A DNA stretch of 64,000 bases from contig NZ_JACHGH010000007.1 of NCBI RefSeq assembly GCF_014207435.1, positions 1-64,000 on the forward strand. Direction: 5' to 3'. Numbering within the stretch: position 1 is the stretch's first letter; every line of letters starts with the position of its first letter. The notes below the pieces were generated by a model. It did no database searches and was not told the DNA's origin. It worked only from the letters and a program-made list of their open reading frames with translations. Origin of the DNA: Salirhabdus euzebyi (lineage in GTDB: Bacteria > Bacillota > Bacilli > Bacillales > Alkalibacillaceae). Positions 32,321 through 42,081 of this stretch are shown here, piece by piece. Position numbers and translations under genes: made by a program.

Positions 32321-34048
32321 GTGATGAATTCTGAAATAGAAAACACCAATGGAATCAGCGGGTCTCCTGGGGATGCAACGATAATTGTAGATCAGTTAGG
32401 GGTTATTCAATCTATTAATGAGAAGGCAGCCCATTTACTTCTTATTCAAAAAGAAAATTATAACGGTCAAATGCTTGATACTATTATTCCAGACTTAAAC
32501 ATTACTGAGTTAGAACAGGGTACCATCGTCCAGCACTTCGCACAAAATCAAGACGGTAAACGTATACCGTTATATCTTCGTAAAAATAACTTTCATCTTC
32601 ATGGGGTAGATTACACACTTCTTATTATCCACAAAAGCAATAATCACTCTATGGCTGGAATGGAACCGAGAAAAATAGTCAATGAACTCTTAGATATGAA
32701 ATATGCACTAGATGAATCAACGATTGTTGCCGTTACAGATCAAACGGGGAAAATTAAGTATGTAAATGATAAATTTTGTGAGATTTCGAAATATAGCGAG
32801 GAAGAGTTAATAGGTAAAGATCATCGTATTATTAATTCTGGTTATCACTCGAAAGAATTCATGCGTGATCTTTGGAGAACCATTGCAAACGGAAAAGTAT
32901 GGCATGGAGAAATTAAAAATCAAGCCAAGGATGGAACGTACTATTGGGTCGACACAACCATTGTGCCGTTTTTAAATGAACAAGGGAAACCATATCAGTA
33001 TTTAGCTATTCGAAAAGAAATAACAGAACATAAACGAGTAGTAGACGAACTAAAAAAATCGCTGGAAGAATTAGTTGATTTAAAATTCGCACTAGATGAA
33101 TCCTCCATTGTAGCCATTACGGATGTAAGAGGAAGAATCACATATGTGAATGACCAGTTTGTTCAAATATCCAAGTACTCGAGGGATGAGTTAATTGGAA
33201 ACACTCACGCTCTTATTAATTCTGGTTATCATCCAAAAGCTTTTTTTAAAGAACTATGGAAAACAATTGGTAATGGAAAAGTGTGGAAGGGTGAAATTAA
33301 AAATAAAGCAAAAGATGGAACCTATTATTGGGTAGATACAACGATTGTTCCGTTTTTAAATGATGATGGGAAACCTTATCAATATTTAGCGATTCGTTTT
33401 GAGATAACAAAACGAAAAAGAGTAGAAGAGGAATTACAGCATACGATGACACGTATTATTCATGTACAAGAAGAAGAAAGAAAAAGACTTTCAAGAGAGT
33501 TACATGATGGAATTGGTCAAAATCTATATAGCCATTTGATTACTATCAACCGATTAAGTACAGAAATAGAAGACCATCCATTAGTGGAGCAGATGCTTGA
33601 GGAGGCAACGGAATTGATTCAAGAAGTGAGGGATTTTTCTTGGGAACTACGACCGTCTGTCCTTGACGATTTAGGTTTAATTCCTGCCATTCGTTCTTTC
33701 CTCAATCGTTTTTCAGAAAGTTATGGTATCGATGTGTATTTTGATTCCTCTTTAAAGCAAAGACTAGATAGCAATAAAGAAATTACCATATACCGAATTA
33801 TACAAGAAGCGCTAACGAATGTTCGAAAGTACGCTGAAATTGATCAAGCTTCTGTAACGATTAGAGAAACAGAGGATAGTATTCGAGTATTGATAGAGGA
33901 CAAAGGGAAAGGGTTTGAATTAGTTAACCTATCAACTGGGGTCGGATTAACTAGTATGGAAGAAAGAGCTCGATCGGTTGATGGAGAATTATCTGTCAAA
34001 TCAAAGCCTAGTATCGGTACGACTGTCATATTTGAAATTGCGAAATAG
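32321..34048 (+). CDS. Triple-PAS NreB-like sensor histidine kinase
   Basis: A 575-residue soluble kinase with three PAS domains (about 18-105, 124-240, 250-366), a HisKA_3 domain with H395 (SRELHDGIGQN) and an HATPase domain. PAS2 and PAS3 are close duplicates (shared KDGTYYWVDTTIVPFLN). Staphylococcal NreB senses oxygen with a four-cysteine 4Fe-4S PAS; this protein has a single cysteine (C153), so it cannot bind such a cluster. The start is GTG 32321 or ATG 32324, with AGGAGGG upstream. Confidence 0.83.
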   Translation: MMNSEIENTNGISGSPGDATIIVDQLGVIQSINEKAAHLLLIQKENYNGQMLDTIIPDLNITELEQGTIVQHFAQNQDGKRIPLYLRKNNFHLHGVDYTLLIIHKSNNHSMAGMEPRKIVNELLDMKYALDESTIVAVTDQTGKIKYVNDKFCEISKYSEEELIGKDHRIINSGYHSKEFMRDLWRTIANGKVWHGEIKNQAKDGTYYWVDTTIVPFLNEQGKPYQYLAIRKEITEHKRVVDELKKSLEELVDLKFALDESSIVAITDVRGRITYVNDQFVQISKYSRDELIGNTHALINSGYHPKAFFKELWKTIGNGKVWKGEIKNKAKDGTYYWVDTTIVPFLNDDGKPYQYLAIRFEITKRKRVEEELQHTMTRIIHVQEEERKRLSRELHDGIGQNLYSHLITINRLSTEIEDHPLVEQMLEEATELIQEVRDFSWELRPSVLDDLGLIPAIRSFLNRFSESYGIDVYFDSSLKQRLDSNKEITIYRIIQEALTNVRKYAEIDQASVTIRETEDSIRVLIEDKGKGFELVNLSTGVGLTSMEERARSVDGELSVKSKPSIGTTVIFEIAK

Positions 34049-34083
34049 TAAAATGATTGAAATAGAAAGTTAGGTGAGTATTT

Positions 34084-35100
34084 ATGACAAGATCACCATT
34101 ACAAGATAAGTTTGGTAGACCACTTGAGGATTTGCGAATATCTGTCACGGACCGTTGTAATTTTCGATGCACGTATTGTATGCCGAAAGAAATATTTGGG
34201 AAAGATTTCGCCTTTATGCCTAAGGAGCATCTTTTAAGCTTTGAAGAAATAGAAAGACTAACAAAAATATTCGTTCAACTTGGTGTAAAAAAACTTCGGC
34301 TTACCGGTGGAGAACCGTTGTTAAGGAAAGATATAGCTGTCTTAATCGAAAAATTAGTAGCAATTGATGGCCTAGATGATATTGGGCTAACGACCAATGG
34401 ATTTTTATTAGAAAAACATGCCCAAGCATTGAAGGATGCAGGATTAAAAAGAATAAATGTGAGCCTAGATGCGATAAATGATGATGTTTTTAAGTCGATT
34501 AATGATGTTGGAGCTAGTTCGAACCGTATTTTAAAGGGTATTGCAAAAGCACAAGAAGTTGGTATAGAAGTGAAAGTAAACATGGTCGTAAAAAAAGGGA
34601 TGAATGAACAGGAAATTATTCCAATGGCAACTTTTTTTAAAGAACGTGGTATTACTTTACGATACATTGAGTTTATGGATGTCGGGACTTCCAATGGATG
34701 GGATTACAAGCATGTTATTACGAAAAAAGAAATTTTCGATCAACTATCTAAGCATTTTGACCTTGAACCTGTTGACCCGGCATATTTAGGAGAAGTGGCG
34801 AAAAGGTATCGCTATGCAGGGACCGATACGGAAGTTGGATTTATTACATCCGTTTCCGAGTCATTTTGTTCCACTTGCACGAGAGGGAGAATTTCTGCAG
34901 ATGGCAAGTTTTATACTTGTTTATTCGCAGCAAATGGTTATGATTTAAAACAATTAGTTCGTTCAGAAGCTACAGATGAAGATATTATGGAAGCTTTTTC
35001 ACCAACATGGAAAAATAGACGAGATAGATATTCAGATGAACGTACAGAAGAAACAGCAAAGAATAAGCCGAAAATAGAAATGTCTTATATTGGGGGATAA
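34084..35100 (+). CDS. moaA: GTP 3',8-cyclase MoaA
   Basis: A 338-residue radical SAM enzyme for the first step of molybdenum cofactor synthesis. The N-terminal SAM cluster is C25-x3-C29-x2-C32. The second, substrate-binding cluster uses the C-terminal cysteines of [11 protein letters not shown] and YTCLF. The C-terminal double glycine (YIGG) is conserved and needed for activity. It opens the Moco block that supplies the molybdoenzyme encoded upstream. Confidence 0.95.
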   Translation: MTRSPLQDKFGRPLEDLRISVTDRCNFRCTYCMPKEIFGKDFAFMPKEHLLSFEEIERLTKIFVQLGVKKLRLTGGEPLLRKDIAVLIEKLVAIDGLDDIGLTTNGFLLEKHAQALKDAGLKRINVSLDAINDDVFKSINDVGASSNRILKGIAKAQEVGIEVKVNMVVKKGMNEQEIIPMATFFKERGITLRYIEFMDVGTSNGWDYKHVITKKEIFDQLSKHFDLEPVDPAYLGEVAKRYRYAGTDTEVGFITSVSESFCSTCTRGRISADGKFYTCLFAANGYDLKQLVRSEATDEDIMEAFSPTWKNRRDRYSDERTEETAKNKPKIEMSYIGG

Positions 35101-35134
35101 AAGTCATCCCTACTTGTAGAAAGGAAGACAAACA

Positions 35135-36145
35135 GTGAAGGATCGTTATTCCCGACAAATATTATTTCGTTCTATTGGAGAAGAGGGACAAAACCATATA
35201 GGCAATAAACATGTCCTTGTCATAGGTGCTGGAGCCCTCGGTACGGCAAACGCAGAAGGTCTTGTTCGAGCTGGAATCGGTAAACTAACAATTATTGACC
35301 GTGATTATGTGGAAGTAAGTAATTTACAGAGACAACAGTTATATGCGGAACAAGATGCCATCGATCAATTGCCGAAAGCAGTAGCTGCAAAGAAGCGATT
35401 GAATAAGATCAATTCAGAAGTAGAGATTGAAGCACTAGTAATGGATGTAGATCCAACAAACCTTGTTCCACTTCTTCGTGATGTGGATGTAGCTTTGGAT
35501 GCTACAGATAACTTTACTATTCGTTTTATTATGAATGATTTATATCAAAAATATGATATTCCATGGATATTTGGTTCCTGTGTTGGGAGTGTAGGTATGA
35601 GCTATACGATTTTACCCGGTGAGTCACCTTGTTTAAGTTGTCTGTTACAAGCAGCCCCAATGTCAGGGGCAACGTGTGACTCGGTTGGTATTATCTCTCC
35701 TGCTGTCCAAATGGTAGCAGCTCATCAAACGACAGAGGCATTAAAGTTACTAGTAGAAGATCAAAAGGCATTGCGCTCTCAATTAGTTACCTTTGATCTT
35801 TGGCACAATCATTATCAAACGATTAATGTGAAGCGGGCAAAAAGAGCAGACTGCCCTACTTGCGGGGAAAATCCAACCTATCCGAACTTAAGCTATGAAT
35901 CCCAAACAAAAGTGGCTGTTCTTTGCGGAAGAGATACCGTTCAAATCAGGGCAGATAGAGAGTTCAGCCTAGATGATTTAGCAGCGCGGCTTCAACATGT
36001 TGGGGATATAAAAAGAAATCCTTTTTTACTTTCTATTGAATATAAATCCTTTCGATTAGTGTTCTTTCGTGATGGAAGAACATTAATTCATGGTACAAGC
36101 TCTATTGAACAAGCAAAAAGTGTGTATTATCAGCTAGTTGGGTAA
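35135..36145 (+). CDS. moeB: MoeB/ThiF-family adenylyltransferase
   Basis: A 336-residue E1-like enzyme that adenylates the C-terminal glycine of MoaD (or ThiS). The ATP-binding GAGALGTANAEGL is near residues 32-44, and Zn-binding CPTC is near residue 246. A 90-residue C-terminal extension of the Bacillus type follows. GTG start after AAAGGAAG. The Moco location favours MoeB. Confidence 0.9.
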   Translation: MKDRYSRQILFRSIGEEGQNHIGNKHVLVIGAGALGTANAEGLVRAGIGKLTIIDRDYVEVSNLQRQQLYAEQDAIDQLPKAVAAKKRLNKINSEVEIEALVMDVDPTNLVPLLRDVDVALDATDNFTIRFIMNDLYQKYDIPWIFGSCVGSVGMSYTILPGESPCLSCLLQAAPMSGATCDSVGIISPAVQMVAAHQTTEALKLLVEDQKALRSQLVTFDLWHNHYQTINVKRAKRADCPTCGENPTYPNLSYESQTKVAVLCGRDTVQIRADREFSLDDLAARLQHVGDIKRNPFLLSIEYKSFRLVFFRDGRTLIHGTSSIEQAKSVYYQLVG

Positions 36146-36157
36146 GGAGGAACAGAA

Positions 36158-37423
36158 ATGGTGGAAAGAAGAAAACCGATAAAAGTAGGGGAAGCAGTAG
36201 AACGTACGATGCAATACGCCATAAGCGGGGACGTTCGTTCGATATCCATAGAAGAAGCTTACGGACACTTTTTAGGAGAAGATTTAGTGGCAGACCACGA
36301 TGTTCCTCTTTTCAACCGCTCACCATATGACGGTTTTGCTATTCGTTCCGAAGATACCAAAGCAGCATCGAGAGAGAATCCTTTACCACTAAAAGTAGTA
36401 GGGGAAATAGGAGCGGGGAGTGTATTTTCGGAAACGGTTAGAGAGAACCAGGCTGTTCGTATTATGACAGGTGCTCAAATACCGGATGGCTGCGATGCAG
36501 TTGTCATGTTGGAGCTCACGAAAGAAGTACAAATAGATGGGGAAACCCATGTTCGAATCAAAAGATCCTTTCAATCAGGTGATAATATTTCCTACAAGGG
36601 TGAAGATGTAAAAAAGCTAGACGTCTTAGCTGTAAAAGGTACGTTTATTAATCCAGGTGTTGTTGCCTTGCTAGCCACTTTCGGTTATAAACATGTTCCT
36701 GTTAGTCAAAAACCAACAGTCGGGATTATCGCAACAGGCAGTGAGCTTTTAAAAATTGATGAGCCCCTACAACCTGGGAAAATTCGAAATAGTAATGCTT
36801 ACATGATTCACGCGCAAATTAAAAGAGCAGGGGCAACACCAATTTATTTAGGGCAATTTAGTGATGATTTTTCCACATGTTATCAACAAGTACATGATGC
36901 ATTAGAGAAAGTTGACTTTTTAATTACGACTGGTGGAGTTTCCGTTGGAGACTATGACTATCTACCTGATATTTATAAAAAATTAGGAGCAAACGTTTTA
37001 TTTAACAAGATTGGTATGCGCCCTGGGAGTGTAACAACGATAGCAGAATTGGATGGGAAATTATTATTTGGCTTATCAGGGAATCCTTCCGCATGTTATG
37101 TTGGATTTGAATTATTTACTAGACCGGTAATCCGAACCTTCCTACATTGTTCTAACCCATATTTAAAATTTGAAAAAGCAATACTAGGAGCTAATTTTCC
37201 GAAACCAAATCCGTTTGATCGTTTTGTTCGAGCTCACTTAGGCTATGAGGGGGGTAGGTTAGTAGCTACCCCTACTGGTTTAGATAAATCTAGTGCTGTT
37301 TCGTCTTTAGCATTGTCTAACATTCTCTTGTATTTACCTGGAGGAACGAGAGGATATGAAAAGGGAATGGAAGTAGATGTTGTTCTGCTAGAGGATCAAG
37401 AAGGAACTACTAATTTTAAGTAA
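36158..37423 (+). CDS. moeA: Molybdopterin molybdenumtransferase MoeA
   Basis: A 421-residue enzyme inserting molybdate into adenylated molybdopterin. It contains the N-terminal MoeA domain, PYDGFAIRSED near residue 50, the MoCF-binding segment GIIATGSELL (about 188-197), TTGGVSVGDYD (about 263), LSGNPSACYVGF (about 308), and a C-terminal beta domain. TAAGGAGG precedes the ATG. Confidence 0.95.
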   Translation: MVERRKPIKVGEAVERTMQYAISGDVRSISIEEAYGHFLGEDLVADHDVPLFNRSPYDGFAIRSEDTKAASRENPLPLKVVGEIGAGSVFSETVRENQAVRIMTGAQIPDGCDAVVMLELTKEVQIDGETHVRIKRSFQSGDNISYKGEDVKKLDVLAVKGTFINPGVVALLATFGYKHVPVSQKPTVGIIATGSELLKIDEPLQPGKIRNSNAYMIHAQIKRAGATPIYLGQFSDDFSTCYQQVHDALEKVDFLITTGGVSVGDYDYLPDIYKKLGANVLFNKIGMRPGSVTTIAELDGKLLFGLSGNPSACYVGFELFTRPVIRTFLHCSNPYLKFEKAILGANFPKPNPFDRFVRAHLGYEGGRLVATPTGLDKSSAVSSLALSNILLYLPGGTRGYEKGMEVDVVLLEDQEGTTNFK

Positions 37424-37446
37424 CAGTAAAGGAAAGGAGCTTTTCT

Positions 37447-37926
37447 TTGGAAGACAAGCTTTATGAAATTATAGAAGAACCTATTCAACTTCACAAATTA
37501 GTTGAGAAAGTACAAAGAAGAGAAGCGGGGGCCATCACAACCTTTATTGGTACGGTAAGGGAATGGACGAAAGGAAAGAAAACCGTTTATCTAGAATACC
37601 AGGCATACAAACCGATGGCAGAAAAAATGCTTGCTAAAATAGGTGAAGAAATTCAATCTAAATGGCCTAACACACAAGTTGCCATTACACATAGAGTTGG
37701 TCGCTTGGATATTTCGGATGTTGCTGTTTTTATCGCTGTATCTTCCCCACATCGTAAAGCCGCATACGAGGCAAATGAATATGCAATAGAGCGGATAAAA
37801 GAAATTGTACCTATTTGGAAAAAAGAACATTGGGAAGACGGGGATATGTGGATTGGAGATCAACTTGAAAAGGTTGCCTATCCATCTGGAAAACCTAATG
37901 TAAAAGGGATGAATGAACATGATTAA
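37447..37926 (+). CDS. moaE: Molybdopterin synthase catalytic subunit MoaE
   Basis: A 159-residue subunit that transfers sulfur from MoaD thiocarboxylate to cPMP. The conserved VGRLDISDVAVFIAVSSPHR segment and the active-site lysines in PIWKKE are present. TTG start with AAGGAGC upstream. It overlaps moaD by 8 bases. Confidence 0.95.
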   Translation: MEDKLYEIIEEPIQLHKLVEKVQRREAGAITTFIGTVREWTKGKKTVYLEYQAYKPMAEKMLAKIGEEIQSKWPNTQVAITHRVGRLDISDVAVFIAVSSPHRKAAYEANEYAIERIKEIVPIWKKEHWEDGDMWIGDQLEKVAYPSGKPNVKGMNEHD

Positions 37927-38152
37927 AATATTACTATTTGCACATTTACAGGAAGAGTTAGGCAAAGACAAACTCGAAGTAGAACTTGATTCAATATCCG
38001 TTGGGGAGTTAAAAACAAAATTAAAGGATACGTACAGCTTAACCCAACTAGACCAAGTAATGGTTGCTATTAATGAAGAGTATGCCATTAATGAAGATGT
38101 GATAAAATCAGGTGACGTTGTTGCGCTTATTCCGCCAGTAAGTGGCGGGTAA
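37919..38152 (+). CDS. moaD: Molybdopterin synthase sulfur carrier MoaD
   Basis: A 77-residue ubiquitin-like protein ending in the GG needed for thiocarboxylation (PPVSGG). The ATG at 37919 is chosen because AAAAGGG lies 10 bases upstream and the product begins MIKILLFAHLQE as in the family; an ATG at 37913 would be only 4 bases away. Confidence 0.94.
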   Translation: MIKILLFAHLQEELGKDKLEVELDSISVGELKTKLKDTYSLTQLDQVMVAINEEYAINEDVIKSGDVVALIPPVSGG

Positions 38153-38174
38153 AAAAATAAGGGGGATGTAAAAG

Positions 38175-38708
38175 GTGCTAGAACAACATCGAAAAAGCTC
38201 TCCTAAACAAGTGAATTGTGCGGTTATAACAGTGAGTGATAGTAGAAACAAAGAAACCGATAAAAGCGGAAAGCTTTTACATGAACTACTGTACCAAGAA
38301 AACCATCAAGTTAATTTTTATAAAATTGTCCCTGACGAACAATCAGTAATTCAGGGTGTAGTGGAAAAACAGATTGCTGATGAAAGCATCGAAGCCATTA
38401 TAATAAATGGTGGGACGGGTATTGCTATGCGAGATGTAACGATAGAATCTGTTCAACCAATGTTGGATAAAGAGCTACCAGGTTTTGGTGAACTTTTTCG
38501 TTATTTAAGCTATAAGTTGGATATTGGTTCTGCTAGTATGCTGTCTAGATCGATTGCAGGTGTAGCAAATCAAACGGCTATATTTTCGATACCCGGATCG
38601 ACAGGTGCAGTTAAATTAGCAATGGAAAAATTAATTTTACCTGAGCTTGGACATATGGTCATGGAATTAAAAAAGGATTTGGCAAAGATAGAGGATGAAC
38701 ATAAGTGA
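38175..38708 (+). CDS. moaB: MoaB/MogA molybdopterin adenylyltransferase
   Basis: A 177-residue MoCF-biosynthesis fold protein with NGGTGIAMRDVTIE near residue 76 and the SIPGSTGAV segment near 143. It adenylates molybdopterin before MoeA acts. GTG start after GGGGGATG. Its TGA overlaps the GTG of modA. Confidence 0.92.
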   Translation: MLEQHRKSSPKQVNCAVITVSDSRNKETDKSGKLLHELLYQENHQVNFYKIVPDEQSVIQGVVEKQIADESIEAIIINGGTGIAMRDVTIESVQPMLDKELPGFGELFRYLSYKLDIGSASMLSRSIAGVANQTAIFSIPGSTGAVKLAMEKLILPELGHMVMELKKDLAKIEDEHK

Positions 38709-39484
38709 ACAAATATGTAAGTGCTTGGCTGCTCATTACTATAATTTTTCTTTCTGGCTGTAAATCTGAATCAGAAACTACTAATCTAACCGTTTCAGCA
38801 GCTTCTAGTATGGCAGAAAGTTTACAGGAATTAAAAAAGCAATTTGAAGCGGAACATCCATCTATAAAAATAACCTACAATTTTGGCGGAACTGGTACCT
38901 TACGTAAACAGGTGGAACAAGGAGCCCCAGTTGATTTGTTTTTTATGGCCTCGGAGACAGACTATTATACGCTAAAAGAAAAAGGGTTTATCGAAAAAGG
39001 GCAAGCAATCCTGTCTAATAGGTTAGTTTTTATCCAAGATGAAGACAAAGAATGGAATTCCTTCGAGCAATTTTTAAATACGAATGAAAAATTGGCGATT
39101 GGCACACCGGAAGCAGTACCTGCAGGAACTTACTCCATGAAGGCTTTGCAACAGTTAGGTTCTTGGGATGAACTTCAAAAACGTGGTCGACTTATGTATG
39201 CGAAAGATGTTCAGCACGTATTAACCTTAGTTGAAGAAGGCGCTATTCCCGCTGGAATTGTCTACTATACGGATATCCAAAAAGCTCATAACATTAAGCT
39301 AGTAGAAAAGTTAGATGAAGGATTATATGGCTCTATTGATTATTTTTTAGCTATTACGTCTACTAATAAAGCTACAAAACACGCAGCTGATATTTTTTAT
39401 CAATATGTTTTACAACACCTTAAGTTGTTTGAAAGCTATCAATTTCAAATGAATAATGAACTGGAAAAGATGGTGGATGAATAA
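38705..39484 (+). CDS. modA: Molybdate ABC transporter binding lipoprotein ModA
   Basis: A 259-residue lipoprotein with signal peptide and lipobox LSGC (Cys19), followed by the ModA fold (VSAASSMAESLQEL and FNFGGTGTLRKQVEQGAPVDL-like segments). It captures molybdate outside the cell. GTG start overlapping the moaB stop. It is followed by modB with a TAATG overlap. Confidence 0.93.
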   Translation: MNKYVSAWLLITIIFLSGCKSESETTNLTVSAASSMAESLQELKKQFEAEHPSIKITYNFGGTGTLRKQVEQGAPVDLFFMASETDYYTLKEKGFIEKGQAILSNRLVFIQDEDKEWNSFEQFLNTNEKLAIGTPEAVPAGTYSMKALQQLGSWDELQKRGRLMYAKDVQHVLTLVEEGAIPAGIVYYTDIQKAHNIKLVEKLDEGLYGSIDYFLAITSTNKATKHAADIFYQYVLQHLKLFESYQFQMNNELEKMVDE

Positions 39485-40140
39485 TGGAATGGTCATGGTT
39501 CCCGGTTCAACTATCCTTTTTTGTTGCGTTTATTGCAACAATCCTTGCACTTTTAATTGGAACGTTAACAGCGCATATAATGGTCACTAGGAAAGTGAAA
39601 GGTAGAGCTGTACTAGAGACTATATTTTTTCTTCCACTTGTATTGCCACCAACAGTAATAGGGTTTTTACTAATTATCATTTTTGGTAAAAATAGTCCTG
39701 TAGGAGAAGCAGTAGAATGGTTTACAGGAAGAAGTGTTTTATTTACAGCCACTGCAGCAATTTTGGCAGCAGCAGTAGTTGCCTTTCCTCTTATGTATCA
39801 ATCTGTTAAAACAGGGTTTTTATCTGTAGATCAAAACATCATTGGGGCAGCTAAGGTTGATGGAGCAACCAATTGGAAAATGCTTTTGCTTATTACACTT
39901 CCATTATCCTATAGGGCTATTATAACGGGGGTTATATTAAGCTTTACGAGAGCATTTGGTGAATTTGGTGCGACACTTATGGTTGCAGGAAATATTCCAG
40001 AGAAGACCCAAACTATTCCGACAGCTATATACTTAGCTATGGAAACGGGTAATACGAAAATAGCTTGGTATTATGTCATCATTAGTATTTTATTTTCTTT
40101 TATCCTTTTATTTTCGATTAACCGTATGAAAGAAAACTAA
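39484..40140 (+). CDS. modB: Molybdate ABC transporter permease ModB
   Basis: A 218-residue permease with about five helices and an EAA loop (GAAKVDGATNWKML) for contacting an ATPase. No modC ATPase gene is in this window, although the operon otherwise looks complete; the gene after it is moaC on the other strand. An ATPase encoded elsewhere must serve it. Confidence 0.92.
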   Translation: MEWSWFPVQLSFFVAFIATILALLIGTLTAHIMVTRKVKGRAVLETIFFLPLVLPPTVIGFLLIIIFGKNSPVGEAVEWFTGRSVLFTATAAILAAAVVAFPLMYQSVKTGFLSVDQNIIGAAKVDGATNWKMLLLITLPLSYRAIITGVILSFTRAFGEFGATLMVAGNIPEKTQTIPTAIYLAMETGNTKIAWYYVIISILFSFILLFSINRMKEN

Positions 40141-40164
40141 GAGGAAACCAATACTGGCCTCCTC

Positions 40165-40650
40165 CTAATTTCTTTTATAATCACCTGTTTTACCACCGCT
40201 TTTTTCAAGTAAATAAGTCGGACCAATAACCATCCCTTTATCTACAGCTTTACACATATCATATATCGTTAATGCAGTAGCAGAAGCAGCTGTTAAAGCT
40301 TCCATTTCCACGCCTGTACTACCTACAGTTTTCACTACTGCTTCAATGACTAACTCATACTGGTTATTTGCTTGTTTTACCCATTCAAAAAAAAGGTCTA
40401 CACCACTAATCTGTATAGGATGACACATTGGTATAATGGAAGACGTTTGCTTCGCTGCCATAATGCCTGCAACTTGTGCAACGGCTAAAACGTCTCCTTT
40501 TTTATTTTTTTGATAAACAATGTTTTCATATATATCCATACTCACCTGAACGCTTGAACGAGCTATTGCCTTCCTTGCACTATCTTGTTTATTACTAATA
40601 TCCACCATTTTTGCTCTGCCGTGTTCATTAAAATGGGTAAATTCTTTCAT
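40165..40650 (-). CDS. moaC: Cyclic pyranopterin monophosphate synthase MoaC
   Basis: A 161-residue enzyme acting after MoaA to form cPMP. Motifs: AKMVDISNK near residue 15, [16 protein letters not shown] near 69, [10 protein letters not shown] near 114, and the catalytic Asp/Lys in [11 protein letters not shown] near 129. It is alone on the minus strand between modB and mobB, breaking the otherwise uniform orientation. Confidence 0.95.
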   Translation of the reverse strand: MKEFTHFNEHGRAKMVDISNKQDSARKAIARSSVQVSMDIYENIVYQKNKKGDVLAVAQVAGIMAAKQTSSIIPMCHPIQISGVDLFFEWVKQANNQYELVIEAVVKTVGSTGVEMEALTAASATALTIYDMCKAVDKGMVIGPTYLLEKSGGKTGDYKRN

Positions 40651-40733
40651 TGTATTATCATACCTTTACATAAAGTTTTGTTAGTTCTATCGTATCATAG
40701 AAAAAAATATTTGGACAAAGAGGTGTTGTCTAA

Positions 40734-41234
40734 ATGATAACTATCCAAGTAGTTGGGTACAAAAATAGTGGGAAAACAACATTAGTAAGCGAGCTGATAA
40801 AAGCATTTTCGGAAAAAGGTTTAAAGGTTGGTAGTTTAAAACACCATGGTCATGGAGGATCCCCATTACCGCCTGAAAATACAGATAGTACGATACATGA
40901 GAAGGCTGGAGCTACTATGACAGGTGTTGAGGGGGCGGGAACCTTCCAACTTACTATGAAACAATCAGCATGGGATTTAGATCAACTAATGTCCTTCTAC
41001 CGATTAATGCCTATTGACTTGCTCTTAATAGAAGGATTTAAAAAGGAACCTTTACAAAAGATTGTTTTAATTCGTCAGGAAGAAGACTTGCCCCTCCTTG
41101 AGGAACTTAAAAATATTAAAGTAGTGGTAACCGATTTAGCACTAAACTACGAAAGATATCATTATCCTATTTTCAGACGACATGAAACAAAGCAACTAAT
41201 AGGATGGCTGTTGGAAAATGTCATTGTTTCATAG
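40734..41234 (+). CDS. mobB: Molybdopterin-guanine dinucleotide protein MobB
   Basis: A 166-residue P-loop GTPase-like protein with GYKNSGKTTL at residues 8-17, KHHGHGG near 36, and LLIEGFKKEP near 98. It assists MobA in attaching GMP to molybdopterin, consistent with the bis-MGD enzyme upstream. Confidence 0.92.
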   Translation: MITIQVVGYKNSGKTTLVSELIKAFSEKGLKVGSLKHHGHGGSPLPPENTDSTIHEKAGATMTGVEGAGTFQLTMKQSAWDLDQLMSFYRLMPIDLLLIEGFKKEPLQKIVLIRQEEDLPLLEELKNIKVVVTDLALNYERYHYPIFRRHETKQLIGWLLENVIVS

Positions 41235-41276
41235 TTGTTTTAATCATTTGTTTTCCTATTGCAAGGAGGGAATTTA

Positions 41277-41846
41277 GTGTCAAAAAAGATGACGGGTATT
41301 ATACTAGCTGGTGGACTATCTAAACGATTTGGTTCACCAAAGGCATTTGCTATGCATAACGGGATACCGTTTTATCAGTATTCAATCCAAGCTTTAGCTC
41401 CTTTTTGCGATAAAATCATAATCGTAACACGTCCAGAATTAGAAAATCGTTTCCATGTAGATAAGCAGTTTGTTCACATCATTCATGATACAGAGCAATA
41501 CATTGGACAAGGCCCCCTTGCAGGTATTCATGCTGCTATGGGAAAGACGAATGGGGAATGGTACATCGTATTACCAATTGATGTGCCATTTGTGAAGAGT
41601 TGGGTCTTTGAAGAGTTAAAAAAATCTATTACGCAAAACAAGGAGGCAATTGTACCCTTAGTTAATGGTAAGGCACAACCATTAATTGCAATCTACAACT
41701 ATTCGATAAAGGGGAAAATAGAGAAACAATTGGAAAATGAAAAACGTTCTTTGCATAACCTTTTGGAAAAAATAAAGGTAGAATATATAGTTTTTCAAGA
41801 CTGGGAACCTTTCCAAAATATTAATAAGGTGGAAGACCTAAAATAA
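41277..41846 (+). CDS. mobA: Molybdenum cofactor guanylyltransferase MobA
   Basis: A 189-residue nucleotidyltransferase with ILAGGLSKRFG near residue 7 and VLPIDVPFVK near 93. It makes the MGD form of the cofactor. The GTG at 41277 is chosen since GGAGGG lies 6 bases upstream; an in-frame TTG at 41259 precedes the ribosome site itself. It ends the Moco block. Confidence 0.92.
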   Translation: MSKKMTGIILAGGLSKRFGSPKAFAMHNGIPFYQYSIQALAPFCDKIIIVTRPELENRFHVDKQFVHIIHDTEQYIGQGPLAGIHAAMGKTNGEWYIVLPIDVPFVKSWVFEELKKSITQNKEAIVPLVNGKAQPLIAIYNYSIKGKIEKQLENEKRSLHNLLEKIKVEYIVFQDWEPFQNINKVEDLK

Positions 41847-41970
41847 TTCACCTCGATTCGGGGAGCAATAATAATCTTTTCCTCTTACTCCATACTTCAC
41901 TTGGAGAGCCTCAAACGCAAGAAAAGCTTTAAAACTCCTATAGTTATTTGGGATTAACTTTTAACGGATA

Positions 41971-42006
41971 TTTCCATTAAAGCACATTTATTAAATTTCC
42001 ATTAAA
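41971..42006 (+). promoter_or_regulatory. Direct repeats upstream of response regulator
   Basis: TTTCCATTAAA occurs at 41971-41981 and 41996-42006, 25 bases apart, about 75-110 bases before the regulator start. OmpR-family regulators commonly bind direct repeats near their own promoters, so autoregulation is possible. Confidence 0.4.
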
Positions 42007-42081
42007 ATATCTAATTATTATAAAAATAAATCTCGCTCTGCGTTATGATAGGTATTAAATAATAATGGTCGGAGTGAGAGT

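Noticed and set aside
34084-34090. Moco riboswitch upstream of moaA
   Set aside because: Only 35 bases separate moaA from the preceding gene, leaving no room for the aptamer.
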